64,000 bases of DNA from JBOFOR01 sp051654865 (GTDB lineage Bacteria; Bacillota; Clostridia; Peptostreptococcales; Peptostreptococcaceae), in the NCBI GenBank assembly GCA_051654865.1, contig JBOFYV010000085.1:1-64000 (forward strand), written 5' to 3'. The position numbers and the translations under genes are program-made. Positions 23,743 to 32,354 of this stretch are shown piece by piece. The number at the start of each line of letters is the position of its first letter. The first letter of the stretch is position 1. The notes under the pieces are model-generated. The model was not told the DNA's origin, searched no databases, and saw only the letters and a program-made list of their open reading frames with translations.

Positions 23743-24432
23743 TTAGTATATGAAATTTCCAAACAATAAAAATATCGTTGGCATAAATATGAAAATTACG
23801 CCTACTATTTTTAAATTTATTATAGCAAAATCAGTAGGTTCTCCTCCCTTAACATCTAGCATATGTTCAAATTTCCATACCTTTTCAGGATATATCAAAT
23901 TAATAAACCCTATAACTATAGATATAATACTTAGAATAATATCTCCTAAGTGTCCGCTTATCCCTTTAGGATTCCTATGTATATTTATAACATCATATGC
24001 TAATTTAACATCAGATGGTAATTCATAACTTTGTTCATTATAATAATCAACAGATATCGGAGTTGATTCATACATACTTCCATCAAATAAAGTAATTATC
24101 GTCTCCATATCCATAAACTTAGAATTATCATAAAGCATCTTACTTTCTTTGTAAACAATTTCATAACTACAGTGATCATCATCAATTATTGTTAACTCAT
24201 CATCTAAATCAACATTAATAGGCTTTACAGTTAAAATATTGCCATCATCATCCTTAAAAATACTACTTCTATTACTTCTATCTTGATAAATTAATCTATT
24301 CCCTTTATACATAACAGTCTTTTCTTTGTTAATTATAGTAAAAAATAAAAAACAATCTAAAATAATAACCACTATAAGTAAAATCAAATACCACTTATAC
24401 TTACTATATTTATATATATCATAAAATCTCAT
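23743..24432 (-). CDS. Membrane protein of unknown function
   Basis: A 229-residue protein with an N-terminal membrane helix (about 13-33, YLILLIVVIILDCFLFFTII), an extracytoplasmic domain of about 110 residues rich in Asp and Tyr (VDLDDELTIIDDDHCSYEIV), and two C-terminal helices (about 165-182 and 205-227). I do not recognise a family. A GGGGGGCATATG context gives a usable ribosome site. It may be co-transcribed from the PHP gene 46 bp upstream, which has no terminator of its own. No function is proposed. Confidence 0.65.
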   Translation of the reverse strand: MRFYDIYKYSKYKWYLILLIVVIILDCFLFFTIINKEKTVMYKGNRLIYQDRSNRSSIFKDDDGNILTVKPINVDLDDELTIIDDDHCSYEIVYKESKMLYDNSKFMDMETIITLFDGSMYESTPISVDYYNEQSYELPSDVKLAYDVINIHRNPKGISGHLGDIILSIISIVIGFINLIYPEKVWKFEHMLDVKGGEPTDFAIINLKIVGVIFIFMPTIFLLFGNFIY

Positions 24433-24478
24433 ATGCCCCCCTATAAAACCTCATCTCTACCCTAAATATATCGAAGTA

Positions 24479-25192
24479 TTATAAGTTAAAAAACTCAACT
24501 ATTTGTTCTTCATAATAATTTATTACTAATTCTTTAGGAAACTGTGCTTGTTCTATTATCTGCTCTGCAAAAGTAAATTTACCAATATCATAGCATATAT
24601 GCGCATCGGTTCCTAATACCACCCTTACACCATATTTTTCACATAATTTAAGCATTATAATCACATTTTCCCATGCACCTTCTCTGAATGTAGTAGGTTT
24701 TAGAGATGAATTATTTATTTCTAAAAGTATATTTTTTTCTTTCGCCTTTTTTACAACAACCTCATAATCTACTGGATATCTACTATCATCTAAGTGCCCT
24801 ATTATTTTAACTTTATGCTTATCCATTACATTTAGTATAGCAGACGTATTTTGTTCTTTAGTTCCAGGCTGTATACAAGGAGGATGTAGTGATGCAATAG
24901 CATAATCTATATGTTTTAATAAATCATCTTCCTCAACATCAGTATTACCATCATAATCCATTATGTTTGCCTCTATACCTCTAAGAATTTTTAATCCATC
25001 TACTTCTCTTGGTATACAGTAAATATTATGGAAGTAAAAAGGATGTGGTCCACCCGGCATAGCTGGTGCATGATCTGCTAACCCTAAAAATTTTAGTCCA
25101 TGTTTTATTGCACTATCAATATTTTCTTGAACAGTACTATATGCATGTCCACTCACTAATGTATGAGTATGTAAATCTATCATCGCTTTCAT
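24479..25192 (-). CDS. PHP-domain phosphatase (YcdX-like)
   Basis: A 237-residue metal-dependent phosphoesterase of the PHP superfamily. Metal ligands are seen in MIDLHTHTLVSGHAYS, GLADHAPAMPGG, RGIEANIMDYDG, IGHLDDSRYPVDY and VLGTDAHICYDIGKF, the five PHP motifs in order and matching YcdX-type enzymes. The ATG at 25192 is chosen because GGAGGAG lies 8 nt upstream; the frame is open five codons earlier from an ATG with no site. A 45-aa membrane ORF ends 14 nt upstream. The natural substrate is unknown. Confidence 0.9.
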   Translation of the reverse strand: MKAMIDLHTHTLVSGHAYSTVQENIDSAIKHGLKFLGLADHAPAMPGGPHPFYFHNIYCIPREVDGLKILRGIEANIMDYDGNTDVEEDDLLKHIDYAIASLHPPCIQPGTKEQNTSAILNVMDKHKVKIIGHLDDSRYPVDYEVVVKKAKEKNILLEINNSSLKPTTFREGAWENVIIMLKLCEKYGVRVVLGTDAHICYDIGKFTFAEQIIEQAQFPKELVINYYEEQIVEFFNL

Positions 25193-25206
25193 AATTTTCT
25201 CCTCCA

Positions 25207-25344
25207 TTAATCATTTTTAATTTTTTTATATATCATCTTTATTAAACAAAACAATATTACAATAAGTAATATCGACTTTAGCATCGAAACAAAGTTAAAC
25301 CCTATAAAATATATAGATTTGAAATTAGTTACAGTTGGCTCCAT
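25207..25344 (-). CDS. Small membrane protein, 45 aa
   Basis: A 45-codon ORF with a well-placed GGGAG 5 nt before its ATG. The product has one membrane helix (about 19-38, VSMLKSILLIVILFCLIKMI) and a basic end YKKIKND, so a bitopic N-out/C-in protein by charge. Its stop codon overlaps the region of the PHP gene's ribosome site, giving likely translational coupling. It is too short to place in a family; the support is the ribosome site, the hydrophobic pattern and the coupling. Confidence 0.6.
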   Translation of the reverse strand: MEPTVTNFKSIYFIGFNFVSMLKSILLIVILFCLIKMIYKKIKND

Positions 25345-25385
25345 TACATCTCCCATAATATTTTAATTTATATATATATAAATTA

Positions 25386-25414
25386 AAGCCATACTGATAT
25401 ACTCAATACGGCTT
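25386..25414 (-). terminator. Terminator after S1-domain gene
   Basis: AAGCCATACTGA pairs with TCAATACGGCTT (two G-T or mismatched positions) 10 bp after the S1 gene stop. Confidence 0.65.
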
Positions 25415-25423
25415 ATAAATTTA

Positions 25424-26692
25424 TTATTTTAGGTTTTTAAATTTATCCTTAAATAAATCTCCTAAACTTCCTAATGATTCTTCTACTTCTAAGAATTCAG
25501 AGTAGTCTTCTTCTGGTTCTCTAGTAGCTTCTTTTATAGATAATACCATTCTTCTGTTCTTTGGTCTGAATTCTATTATCATCGCACTTACTTCATCACC
25601 AACATTAACTACACTTGTAACTTTCATTACTCTTTCTTCGCTTAATTCAGATATAGGTAAGAATGCTTGTACACCTTCTCTAAGTTCTACTATAGCACCT
25701 TTTTCTATAACTCTAACAACTTTACCAGTTACTATATCATCTAATTGAACGTCTTTAGATATTAAGTCCCATGGATCATTGTTTATATCTTTTAGTGCTA
25801 ATGCTATTTTCTTAGTTTGTTGATCTACATCTAATACATAAACATCCACTTCTTGTCCTTCAGATAACATATCTTCTACGTTTTCTACTCTTTCCCAAGA
25901 TAAATTATTTAAATGAACTAACCCTTCTAATCCTCCGATATCTACGAAAGCGCCATAAGGCATTAATTTAGTTACTTTACCTTCTCTTTTTTGTCCCACT
26001 TCTAAAGAGTTAAATAAATCTTCCTTATCTTTTTTAACTTGTGCTATATGAGCTTCTTTTTCTGCCTTAGCTTTAGCTCTTGCAGCTTCTTTTTCTGCTT
26101 GTATTCTAGCTCTTCTTTCTTCTCTTTCTTTATCTAAACGTTCTTGTAAAACATCTCTATGAGATGCTACAAATCTATTTCTTTTAGAATCTAATTCTTT
26201 TATGTATATTTCTAAATTATGACCTACATATCCCTTCGTATCTTGTACAAATTTAGTATCTAATTGAGATATTGGTATAAATAATTCTTGAGTTTTATAA
26301 GAGGCAAATACTCCTCTTTCTATGTTCTTAATAACGTTTACAGTTAATATTCTATGCTCATTATAAGCCTTTTCTAATTCATCAAAATCAGACTTTGCAT
26401 CTAATTTTAATTTAGATAATTGAACAACTCCATCTTTGTGGTAAACTTTTGTTATTATAGCTATTACTTCGTCTCCAACACTGTATACTTCATCAGCATG
26501 CTTTCCCTTTGGTAAATTTAATTCTTCTACCTTTATTATTCCATCAAATCCGTAGTTTAAATCTAAAACAAGTTCTTCATTGTTAATTCTAGATATTTTT
26601 CCAGTTATAGTTTGTCCTACCTTAACTTTATTTAGCTCTTGTTCTTGTTGTTCTAATAGTTCTTGCATAGATAACTCGTTTGTCATAGTCAT
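25424..26692 (-). CDS. S1 RNA-binding domain protein (RpsA-like)
   Basis: A 422-residue protein with four S1 (OB-fold) repeats: about residues 20-90 (GQTITGKISRINNEELVLDL), 105-175 (a diverged copy), 235-305 (GQKREGKVTKLMPYGAFVDI then GGLEGLVHLNNLSWERV) and 320-390 (DIVTGKVVRVIEKGAIVELR). Between the second and third lies a strongly charged, Ala/Lys/Glu-rich helix (about 185-225) that resembles a coiled coil. Clostridial proteins of this type are annotated as S1-like, but unlike E. coli S1 they need not be ribosomal. It probably binds mRNA in the cytoplasm. Confidence 0.88.
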   Translation of the reverse strand: MTMTNELSMQELLEQQEQELNKVKVGQTITGKISRINNEELVLDLNYGFDGIIKVEELNLPKGKHADEVYSVGDEVIAIITKVYHKDGVVQLSKLKLDAKSDFDELEKAYNEHRILTVNVIKNIERGVFASYKTQELFIPISQLDTKFVQDTKGYVGHNLEIYIKELDSKRNRFVASHRDVLQERLDKEREERRARIQAEKEAARAKAKAEKEAHIAQVKKDKEDLFNSLEVGQKREGKVTKLMPYGAFVDIGGLEGLVHLNNLSWERVENVEDMLSEGQEVDVYVLDVDQQTKKIALALKDINNDPWDLISKDVQLDDIVTGKVVRVIEKGAIVELREGVQAFLPISELSEERVMKVTSVVNVGDEVSAMIIEFRPKNRRMVLSIKEATREPEEDYSEFLEVEESLGSLGDLFKDKFKNLK

Positions 26693-26794
26693 TCATCCTT
26701 TCATTTTTAATTGATAATATTTATATAAATATTATACCACTAATATTAAAAATACTTATATTTTTCTTACAATATTTTATGTATTTCTTTAATT

Positions 26795-27493
26795 CTAGAA
26801 TAATTTTACTTCTACTTCTTTTTTAACATTTATTCTATCAGCTTCAACTTCACAATCATAGGCCAATACTTTAACACCTGTATTATTAGCTTCAATTAAT
26901 ATATCAGCTAATTCTTCATGCATTTTTCTATTTGGAGTAAAATACAATACATCTTTCATTTGAACAACAAATATTACATAGCAATAATACCCATTTTTTG
27001 TAGCCTCTATTAGTTCTCTTACATGCTTAACTCCTCTTTCTGTTTTAGCATCTGGAAATAGCACTACATTATTATCTTCCAATGTTACTCCTTTTATTTC
27101 AACAAACACCTTTTTATTTTTCGTTTCTAAGTATATATCAAACCTAGAACTTCCATAAGTTTTTTCTGCTTTTATATACTCAATTTCTTCATCTAATCCA
27201 GGCAACTTTATTATCTTATTTTCTATTGCTTCTTTAACAACTTTATTAGGAACTTGAGAATCCATGTTTATTAATCTATCCCCTTTTTGAACTGCTATTA
27301 AAGAGTACTTTGTTTTTCTATTTGGATTATCACTTTCTTCTAAATAAACTGTACAATTCGGTATTAGTAATTCCTTACACCTGCCGGTGTTTTTTACATG
27401 TACTTTTTCAATTGTATTCTCTATTTCACAATAAGCTATAAATCTATTTGGTCTTTCTATAAACTTAGCTTGTACTACTTTTTTATAATTCAT
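26795..27493 (-). CDS. sfsA: SfsA family protein (sugar fermentation stimulation homologue)
   Basis: A 232-residue SfsA protein of usual length. It has the N-terminal OB-like part (ERPNRFIAYCEIE, VHVKNTGRCKELL) and the nuclease-like C-terminal part with DIYLETKNKKVFVEIKGVTL and FPDAKTERGVKHVREL, a PD-(D/E)XK-type arrangement. It is reported as DNA-binding in E. coli, but its cellular role is unsettled. It is a single gene here, following the histidine phosphatase terminator. Confidence 0.93.
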   Translation of the reverse strand: MNYKKVVQAKFIERPNRFIAYCEIENTIEKVHVKNTGRCKELLIPNCTVYLEESDNPNRKTKYSLIAVQKGDRLINMDSQVPNKVVKEAIENKIIKLPGLDEEIEYIKAEKTYGSSRFDIYLETKNKKVFVEIKGVTLEDNNVVLFPDAKTERGVKHVRELIEATKNGYYCYVIFVVQMKDVLYFTPNRKMHEELADILIEANNTGVKVLAYDCEVEADRINVKKEVEVKLF

Positions 27494-27529
27494 ATCTATG
27501 CCTTTCTTCTCCTAATTTCTATATTTTAA

Positions 27530-27553
27530 AAGAGTGTAAATATCTACACTCTT
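27530..27553 (-). terminator. Terminator after histidine phosphatase gene
   Basis: Stem AAGAGTGTA/TACACTCTT with a 6-nt loop, followed on the minus strand by TTTTAAA. Confidence 0.8.
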
Positions 27554-27579
27554 CAGTTAAATCCTATTATATATTATAA

Positions 27580-28206
27580 CTATTTATTTTTAGCGAATTC
27601 TTTTAAGTGTGATGTATCTGCTTCTAATATAAATTCTATCTTATTTTCATTTATTTCTATTATCGTTAATGCTGTATTTAATATATATGGTTCTTCCCAA
27701 AATTTTTCTATTGGATTATTCTTTAATACTGTATAAAAAGCTCTATTAACTACTCCATGAGTAACTATAAGTATATTTTCATATTTTGAGTTTTTTATAT
27801 TTTCATTAAACCATATCTCTATTCTTTGCATTAGCTCTTGTAGCCTCTCTCCACCTTCAACAGGCTCAAAAACTTCTGGTTTATACCATAAGTTATTAAA
27901 TTGTTCTGGATATTCTTCACTACAATCCTTTTCAAACATACCTTCCCACTTTCCAAAATTAAGCTCTTTCAAACTATCCTCTGTTGCTATTTTAGTAGTT
28001 TTATTTCCTCTTATATATTTTGCTGTATCTAGTGCTCTCTCTATAGGACTTGAGTATATAATATCAAACTCTACATCATCTAAACTATACCCTAGCTTTT
28101 TTGCTGCATCTACACCTTTTTGTGTTAGATTTGCATTTTTATGACCATGCATTTTCTTTATTAAGTTCCATTCAGTCTCACCATGTCTAGTTAAGTATAT
28201 TTTCAT
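27580..28206 (-). CDS. Histidine phosphatase family protein (phosphoglycerate mutase-like)
   Basis: A 208-residue phosphohistidine phosphatase-fold enzyme. The catalytic motif is LTRHGETEWN at the N-terminus, with the second Arg in IYSSPIERALDTA, Glu in KELNFGKWEGMF and the second His in LIVTHGVVNRAF. The ATG at 28206 follows GGGGGTG at good distance, so the frame's three extra N-terminal codons are left out. Members include cofactor-dependent mutases, CobC and broad phosphatases; the sequence does not separate these. Confidence 0.9.
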   Translation of the reverse strand: MKIYLTRHGETEWNLIKKMHGHKNANLTQKGVDAAKKLGYSLDDVEFDIIYSSPIERALDTAKYIRGNKTTKIATEDSLKELNFGKWEGMFEKDCSEEYPEQFNNLWYKPEVFEPVEGGERLQELMQRIEIWFNENIKNSKYENILIVTHGVVNRAFYTVLKNNPIEKFWEEPYILNTALTIIEINENKIEFILEADTSHLKEFAKNK

Positions 28207-28310
28207 AAATAGCACCCCCTCATCTTTAATAAATATATTCTATATTCTTCACTTTTTTGACTTAGTTTCGTTAATACCCATATTTTTATTTTGTAACCTG
28301 TATAAAAAAA

Positions 28311-28338
28311 GGAAATGACCTATTGTTCAGTCATTCCC
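28311..28338 (-). terminator. Intrinsic terminator after MATE gene
   Basis: Stem GGAAATGAC/GTCATTCC with a 10-nt loop, followed on the minus strand by a run of seven T residues. Confidence 0.85.
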
Positions 28339-28354
28339 TTATATTTATCAAGTA

Positions 28355-29755
28355 TTAATGATTATTTGCTATTTCATTATTTATATAACTCTCTTCTGTA
28401 TTGTCTATTACTGCTAGTGTTTTTTTATAGAAAATAACAAAACATATTACTGTTGTTACTGCAGCTATTATATCTGCAACTGGCTCTGCTAACAATACTG
28501 CAAATAGTCCATCTTCTATAAATATAGGTAGTATAAATATCAATGGTACTAATAATATCATCTTTCTTAGTAATGCTAATATTAATGATATTTTTGCTTG
28601 ACCTAAAGCTAAGAAAGTTTGTTGACATGCTATTTGTATTCCAAATATAGTCATACCTACAAAGTATATTTTCATACTACTTGCTGTTATTTCCATTAAT
28701 GCTGGATCGTTATTAAATAATTTTACAAATACTTCTGGCATTAATAATATCATTGAACATATTGTAAATGTATATCCGAATGCTAATATTAAACATAGTT
28801 TAAAGGTCTTTTTAACTCTGTCCATTTGCTTTGCACCATAGTTATAACTTATTATAGGCTGAGCACCTTGAGTTAATCCCATCGCTGGTAATAGCACTAT
28901 CTGCATAACACTACTCATTATAGCCATAGCTCCTACAGCTAAATCTCCACCATATTTTGCTAATTGACTATTTAAAGAAATTAAAACTATACTCTCTGTT
29001 GACTGCATTATAAAAGGCGCTACACCTAAAGCTAAAACTGGTAATACTACCTTCTTCTCCGGTTTTAAGTATTGTTTTCTTATCTTTAGCACACTCTTTT
29101 TACCATATAAGAATTTTAATACCCATATAGCAGATACTGCCTGAGCTGTAATAGTTGCTAATGCAGCTCCTTTTACACCCATATTTAATCCAAATATAAA
29201 TATTGGATCTAGTATTATGTTTATTATTGCCCCTATAGTAACTGTCATCATTCCTATTTTAGCAAATCCTTGAGTATTTATATAAGGATTCATCCCTAAT
29301 GCTACTTGAACAAATATTGTACCTAATATATATATACCGATATAATCTAGTGCATATCCTATAGTTGCTTCACTTGCTCCAAATGCCCAAAGTATTGGTT
29401 CTTTGAATATTGAAAATACTACTGTTAATAGTACAGATACGATTAATAGTAAAGAAAAACTATTAGTCATTATTTTCTCTGCACCATCATTATCTTTTTC
29501 TCCCATTTTTATAGCAGCTAAAGGTGCTCCTCCCATACCTATAAGTCCACTAAAGGCCATTATTAGTATTATAATAGGAAAGGCTACCCCAACACCTGCC
29601 ATAGCTAATTCTCCATTTTCCATTCTCCCAATAAATATTCTATCTATTATGTTATATAGAACATTTACTAACTGAGCTATTATAGCTGGTGTAGATAGTT
29701 TAAATATCAGCTTAGCTATACTATCTTTACCTAAATCAGTAGTTGAATTACTCAT
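28355..29755 (-). CDS. MATE family efflux transporter
   Basis: A 466-residue multidrug and toxic compound extrusion protein with 12 helices in two six-helix halves. The N-terminal half has TPAIIAQLVNVLYNIIDRIF and the second half repeats it around GAMAIMSSVMQIVLLPAMGL, followed by GAQPIISYNYGAKQMDRVKK. It is of the MepA/DinF-like Gram-positive group and would export cationic compounds in exchange for sodium or protons. It is monocistronic, between a terminator and the tRNA terminator region. Confidence 0.93.
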   Translation of the reverse strand: MSNSTTDLGKDSIAKLIFKLSTPAIIAQLVNVLYNIIDRIFIGRMENGELAMAGVGVAFPIIILIMAFSGLIGMGGAPLAAIKMGEKDNDGAEKIMTNSFSLLLIVSVLLTVVFSIFKEPILWAFGASEATIGYALDYIGIYILGTIFVQVALGMNPYINTQGFAKIGMMTVTIGAIINIILDPIFIFGLNMGVKGAALATITAQAVSAIWVLKFLYGKKSVLKIRKQYLKPEKKVVLPVLALGVAPFIMQSTESIVLISLNSQLAKYGGDLAVGAMAIMSSVMQIVLLPAMGLTQGAQPIISYNYGAKQMDRVKKTFKLCLILAFGYTFTICSMILLMPEVFVKLFNNDPALMEITASSMKIYFVGMTIFGIQIACQQTFLALGQAKISLILALLRKMILLVPLIFILPIFIEDGLFAVLLAEPVADIIAAVTTVICFVIFYKKTLAVIDNTEESYINNEIANNH

Positions 29756-29946
29756 TTTATCACTCCTTTTATATAGTTTTTTAATTACTTCTTATTAACC
29801 TGGTAATTTCAATGTTATTTACAATTTCAAATCAATTTTATTTTTATCTATTATACTATATTATCTAATTTATGAAAACATTTTAATTTAAAATATTTTC
29901 ATTTTATTGTGTTTGCTTTATTATCATATAATTTTATACATAAAAA

Positions 29947-29980
29947 AATAACCTTAATCTATTTTTTGATTAAGGTTATT
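29947..29980 (-). terminator. Intrinsic terminator of the tRNA operon
   Basis: A perfect 13-bp stem AATAACCTTAATC/GATTAAGGTTATT with an 8-nt loop, starting 7 bp after the tRNA-Thr 3' end; T-rich on both strands. Confidence 0.88.
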
Positions 29981-29986
29981 TTTAAT

Positions 29987-30061
29987 TGGAGCTGGTGATA
30001 GGAATCGAACCTACAACCTGCTGATTACAAGTCAGCTGCTCTACCGTTGAGCCACACCAGC
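29987..30061 (-). tRNA. tRNA-Thr (anticodon TGT)
   Basis: A 75-nt tRNA including an encoded CCA end. Acceptor arms GCTGGTG/CACCAGC pair; the anticodon loop is CTTGTAA with anticodon TGT, reading ACA; the T arm contains GGTTCGATTCC. It is 7 bp downstream of tRNA-Cys in one transcript. Confidence 0.97.
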
Positions 30062-30068
30062 ATATATT

Positions 30069-30142
30069 TGGAGGCGACACCCAGATTCGAACTGGGGATC
30101 AAGGAGTTGCAGTCCACTGCCTTACCACTTGGCTATGTCGCC
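30069..30142 (-). tRNA. tRNA-Cys (anticodon GCA)
   Basis: A 74-nt tRNA with an encoded CCA end. Acceptor arms GGCGACA/TGTCGCC pair; the anticodon loop is CTGCAAC with anticodon GCA; the T arm has AGTTCGAATCT. It is first in a two-tRNA operon. Confidence 0.97.
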
Positions 30143-30160
30143 TTACCTCTTACACTATAT

Positions 30161-30189
30161 ATAGTATATTATTTGATTAAACGATGCAA
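30161..30189 (-). promoter_or_regulatory. Possible promoter of the tRNA operon
   Basis: On the minus strand TTGCAT (30184-30189) is followed after 17 bp by TACTAT (30161-30166), 19 bp before the tRNA-Cys 5' end. The -10 is a weak match. Confidence 0.4.
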
Positions 30190-30355
30190 CTAGTTTTTGA
30201 TTTTTTATATGATATTTATATCGCATATTTTTACATTTTTTTCATATATAGATAGTTTTGTATAATTAAATAATTACTTCTTGCCTATACTTTATCTTTT
30301 GGGATATATTAATTTATAAAGATTTTTTAATTTTAATATGAAACAAGGTGGATTT

Positions 30356-31000
30356 ATGTTTAAAACTAAAAGCAAAAATGAAATAAAAGATATTCTTAAA
30401 GACTTTAATTATATTACTACTCTATTTTCTAAAAATGATATTATTGCACTAGAGGGAGAACCTTGCACTCGTGTTGGTTTGATTTTAGATGGCTCTATAG
30501 ATATTAAGCGTATTCTAAACAGCAGCAGTACTATTCATATTTCTTCTTTATTTAAAGGAAACTTATTTGGTGAAATTATTGCTTTTTCGGATACAAAAAC
30601 TTACCCTGCAACTGTAATTGCTGCAACTGATAGCGAAATCATATTTTTAGGCAAAGATGAATTTATAAAATTTTGTACTACTCATCCAATATTTTTAGAA
30701 ATGTTTTTAAATGACTTAACAAACAAAATACTTACTTTAAATAAATCTATTACTAGTTTATCATTAACCACTATTAAAGAGAAAATAGCTCATTTCTTAA
30801 TAGTTGAATACAATACTCAAAGCACTCCTTTTATAAGACTTAATATGACCAAGCAAAAACTTTCAGAAATGCTTGGTATTCCTAGACCATCATTATCTAG
30901 AGAGCTTATTAATATGAAGAACTTAGGGTTGATTGATTATTCTAAGGACTATATAAAAATATTAGACTTAGAAAGTTTAAGATCTATCTTAATGCAATAA
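30356..31000 (+). CDS. Crp/Fnr family transcriptional regulator
   Basis: A 214-residue Crp/Fnr regulator. The N-terminal cyclic-nucleotide-like beta roll is about residues 15-130 (ALEGEPCTRVGLILDGSIDI, LFKGNLFGEIIAF) and the C-terminal winged helix about 145-214 (TKQKLSEMLGIPRPSLSREL is the recognition helix). There is no N-terminal Cys cluster for an iron-sulfur centre as in Fnr. The start at 30356 has AGGTGG upstream; an ATG 18 nt earlier has none. The effector is unknown. It is convergent with the desulfurase-like gene. Confidence 0.88.
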   Translation: MFKTKSKNEIKDILKDFNYITTLFSKNDIIALEGEPCTRVGLILDGSIDIKRILNSSSTIHISSLFKGNLFGEIIAFSDTKTYPATVIAATDSEIIFLGKDEFIKFCTTHPIFLEMFLNDLTNKILTLNKSITSLSLTTIKEKIAHFLIVEYNTQSTPFIRLNMTKQKLSEMLGIPRPSLSRELINMKNLGLIDYSKDYIKILDLESLRSILMQ

Positions 31001-31039
31001 ACAAAGGGATTTACCTTTTATATGGTAAATCCCTTTGTT
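31000..31039. terminator. Bidirectional terminator
   Basis: A perfect 16-bp stem AACAAAGGGATTTACC/GGTAAATCCCTTTGTT with an 8-nt loop between two convergent genes. Confidence 0.93.
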
Positions 31040-31040
31040 T

Positions 31041-32201
31041 TTATGTGTAAATCTCACAACTCTTACTAATTTCTTTTATTGCATTAACAAGTTTATCTAT
31101 ATGATCTTTTTCATTAAAGTATCCTATGCCTATTCTTACCGCCCCTTTTTCTTTTGTACCCATTACCTCATGTGCATTTGGTGAACAATGTAATCCTGAC
31201 CTTACCATGATATTATATTTATTATCTAGTTCATACCCTACTTCTTCTGCTCTTTTTCCAACAATATTGAATGATATTACACCTACTACTTTATTGCTAT
31301 CTTTAGGCCCATATAATTCTATATTTTCTATTTCATCAAGTTTTTCTAAGGCATACTTAACTAGTTCTCTTTCTTTGTTATATATATTTTCTATCCCTTC
31401 TTTGTTTATAAAATCTATACCTTTTTTCAGCCCTATTATTCCTGCTACATTCAAAGTACCTGCTTCTAATTTATTTGGATAATAATCTGGTTGATACTCG
31501 TATGCAGAATCACCGCCTGTTCCACCTGATTTTAATGGATTAATTTCTCCATTCCAATTTACTACTAATCCACCGGTTCCCATAGGTCCTAGTAAACTTT
31601 TATGACCTGTAAATGCTAATAAATCAATATTATCCTCTTCTACGTCTATAGGTAAAACTCCTGCAGTTTGTGCTGTGTCTACAAGAAACGGTATATTATA
31701 TTTTTTTGCAATTTTACCAATTTCTTTTATCGGTTGAATAGTTCCGAGTACATTAGATGCATGATTAAATATTATTAGCTTTGTTTTTGATTTTATATAT
31801 TTTTCTATATCTTCAGGATTAGTAATTCCATCTTTGTCCGCTTCTATTTTACTTATAGTAATTTTTCTATCTTTTTCTAGAGTTTTCAAGCATCTCCATA
31901 CTGCATTATGTTCTATTCCACTAGTTATAACATGATCCCTATCTTTTAATATTCCATTTATAGCTAAGTTTAAAGCTTCGGTTACATTACTTGTAAATAT
32001 TACCCTTTTAGGGTCACTAAATTTAAACATTTTAGCTACAGTTTTTCTAGCTTCATATATCATTTTATCTGAGTCCATTGCAGCTTTATAAGCTCCCCTA
32101 CCTGATGTAGCTCCATTATTTATCATAAATTCATATATTCCATCAGCAACTTCTTTTGGCTTTGGATATGACGTAGATGCATTATCTAAATAAATTCCCA
32201 T
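31041..32201 (-). CDS. Class V aminotransferase, cysteine desulfurase family
   Basis: A 386-residue PLP enzyme. It begins MGIYLDNASTSYPKPKEVAD, has SGIEHNAVWRCLKTLEKD, FLVDTAQTAGVLPID, the Schiff-base Lys in AFTGHKSLLGPMGTGG and a Cys in VRSGLHCSPNAHEVMGT at the position of the desulfurase active-site Cys. It fits the cysteine desulfurase family group common in Clostridia. No iron-sulfur scaffold genes are adjacent, so it may serve selenium, tRNA sulfur or another sulfur transfer. The partner is unknown. Confidence 0.88.
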   Translation of the reverse strand: MGIYLDNASTSYPKPKEVADGIYEFMINNGATSGRGAYKAAMDSDKMIYEARKTVAKMFKFSDPKRVIFTSNVTEALNLAINGILKDRDHVITSGIEHNAVWRCLKTLEKDRKITISKIEADKDGITNPEDIEKYIKSKTKLIIFNHASNVLGTIQPIKEIGKIAKKYNIPFLVDTAQTAGVLPIDVEEDNIDLLAFTGHKSLLGPMGTGGLVVNWNGEINPLKSGGTGGDSAYEYQPDYYPNKLEAGTLNVAGIIGLKKGIDFINKEGIENIYNKERELVKYALEKLDEIENIELYGPKDSNKVVGVISFNIVGKRAEEVGYELDNKYNIMVRSGLHCSPNAHEVMGTKEKGAVRIGIGYFNEKDHIDKLVNAIKEISKSCEIYT

Positions 32202-32289
32202 ATTATAATCCCCCTTGAGCTTTACTTTAGTTGTTAATTTATTATATTATTCTTCTTTTTATAATATAATTGTACATTTTTTTCAAAAA

Positions 32290-32315
32290 GCCTTTATTTT
32301 TTTAAAAATAAAGGC
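32290..32315 (-). terminator. Intrinsic terminator after CDF gene
   Basis: Stem GCCTTTATTTTT/AAAAATAAAGGC with almost no loop, followed on the minus strand by TTTTTGAAAAA. Confidence 0.75.
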
Positions 32316-32354
32316 CAAAAATCATTTGTTGGATATTTTAGGTTGTGTATCATA

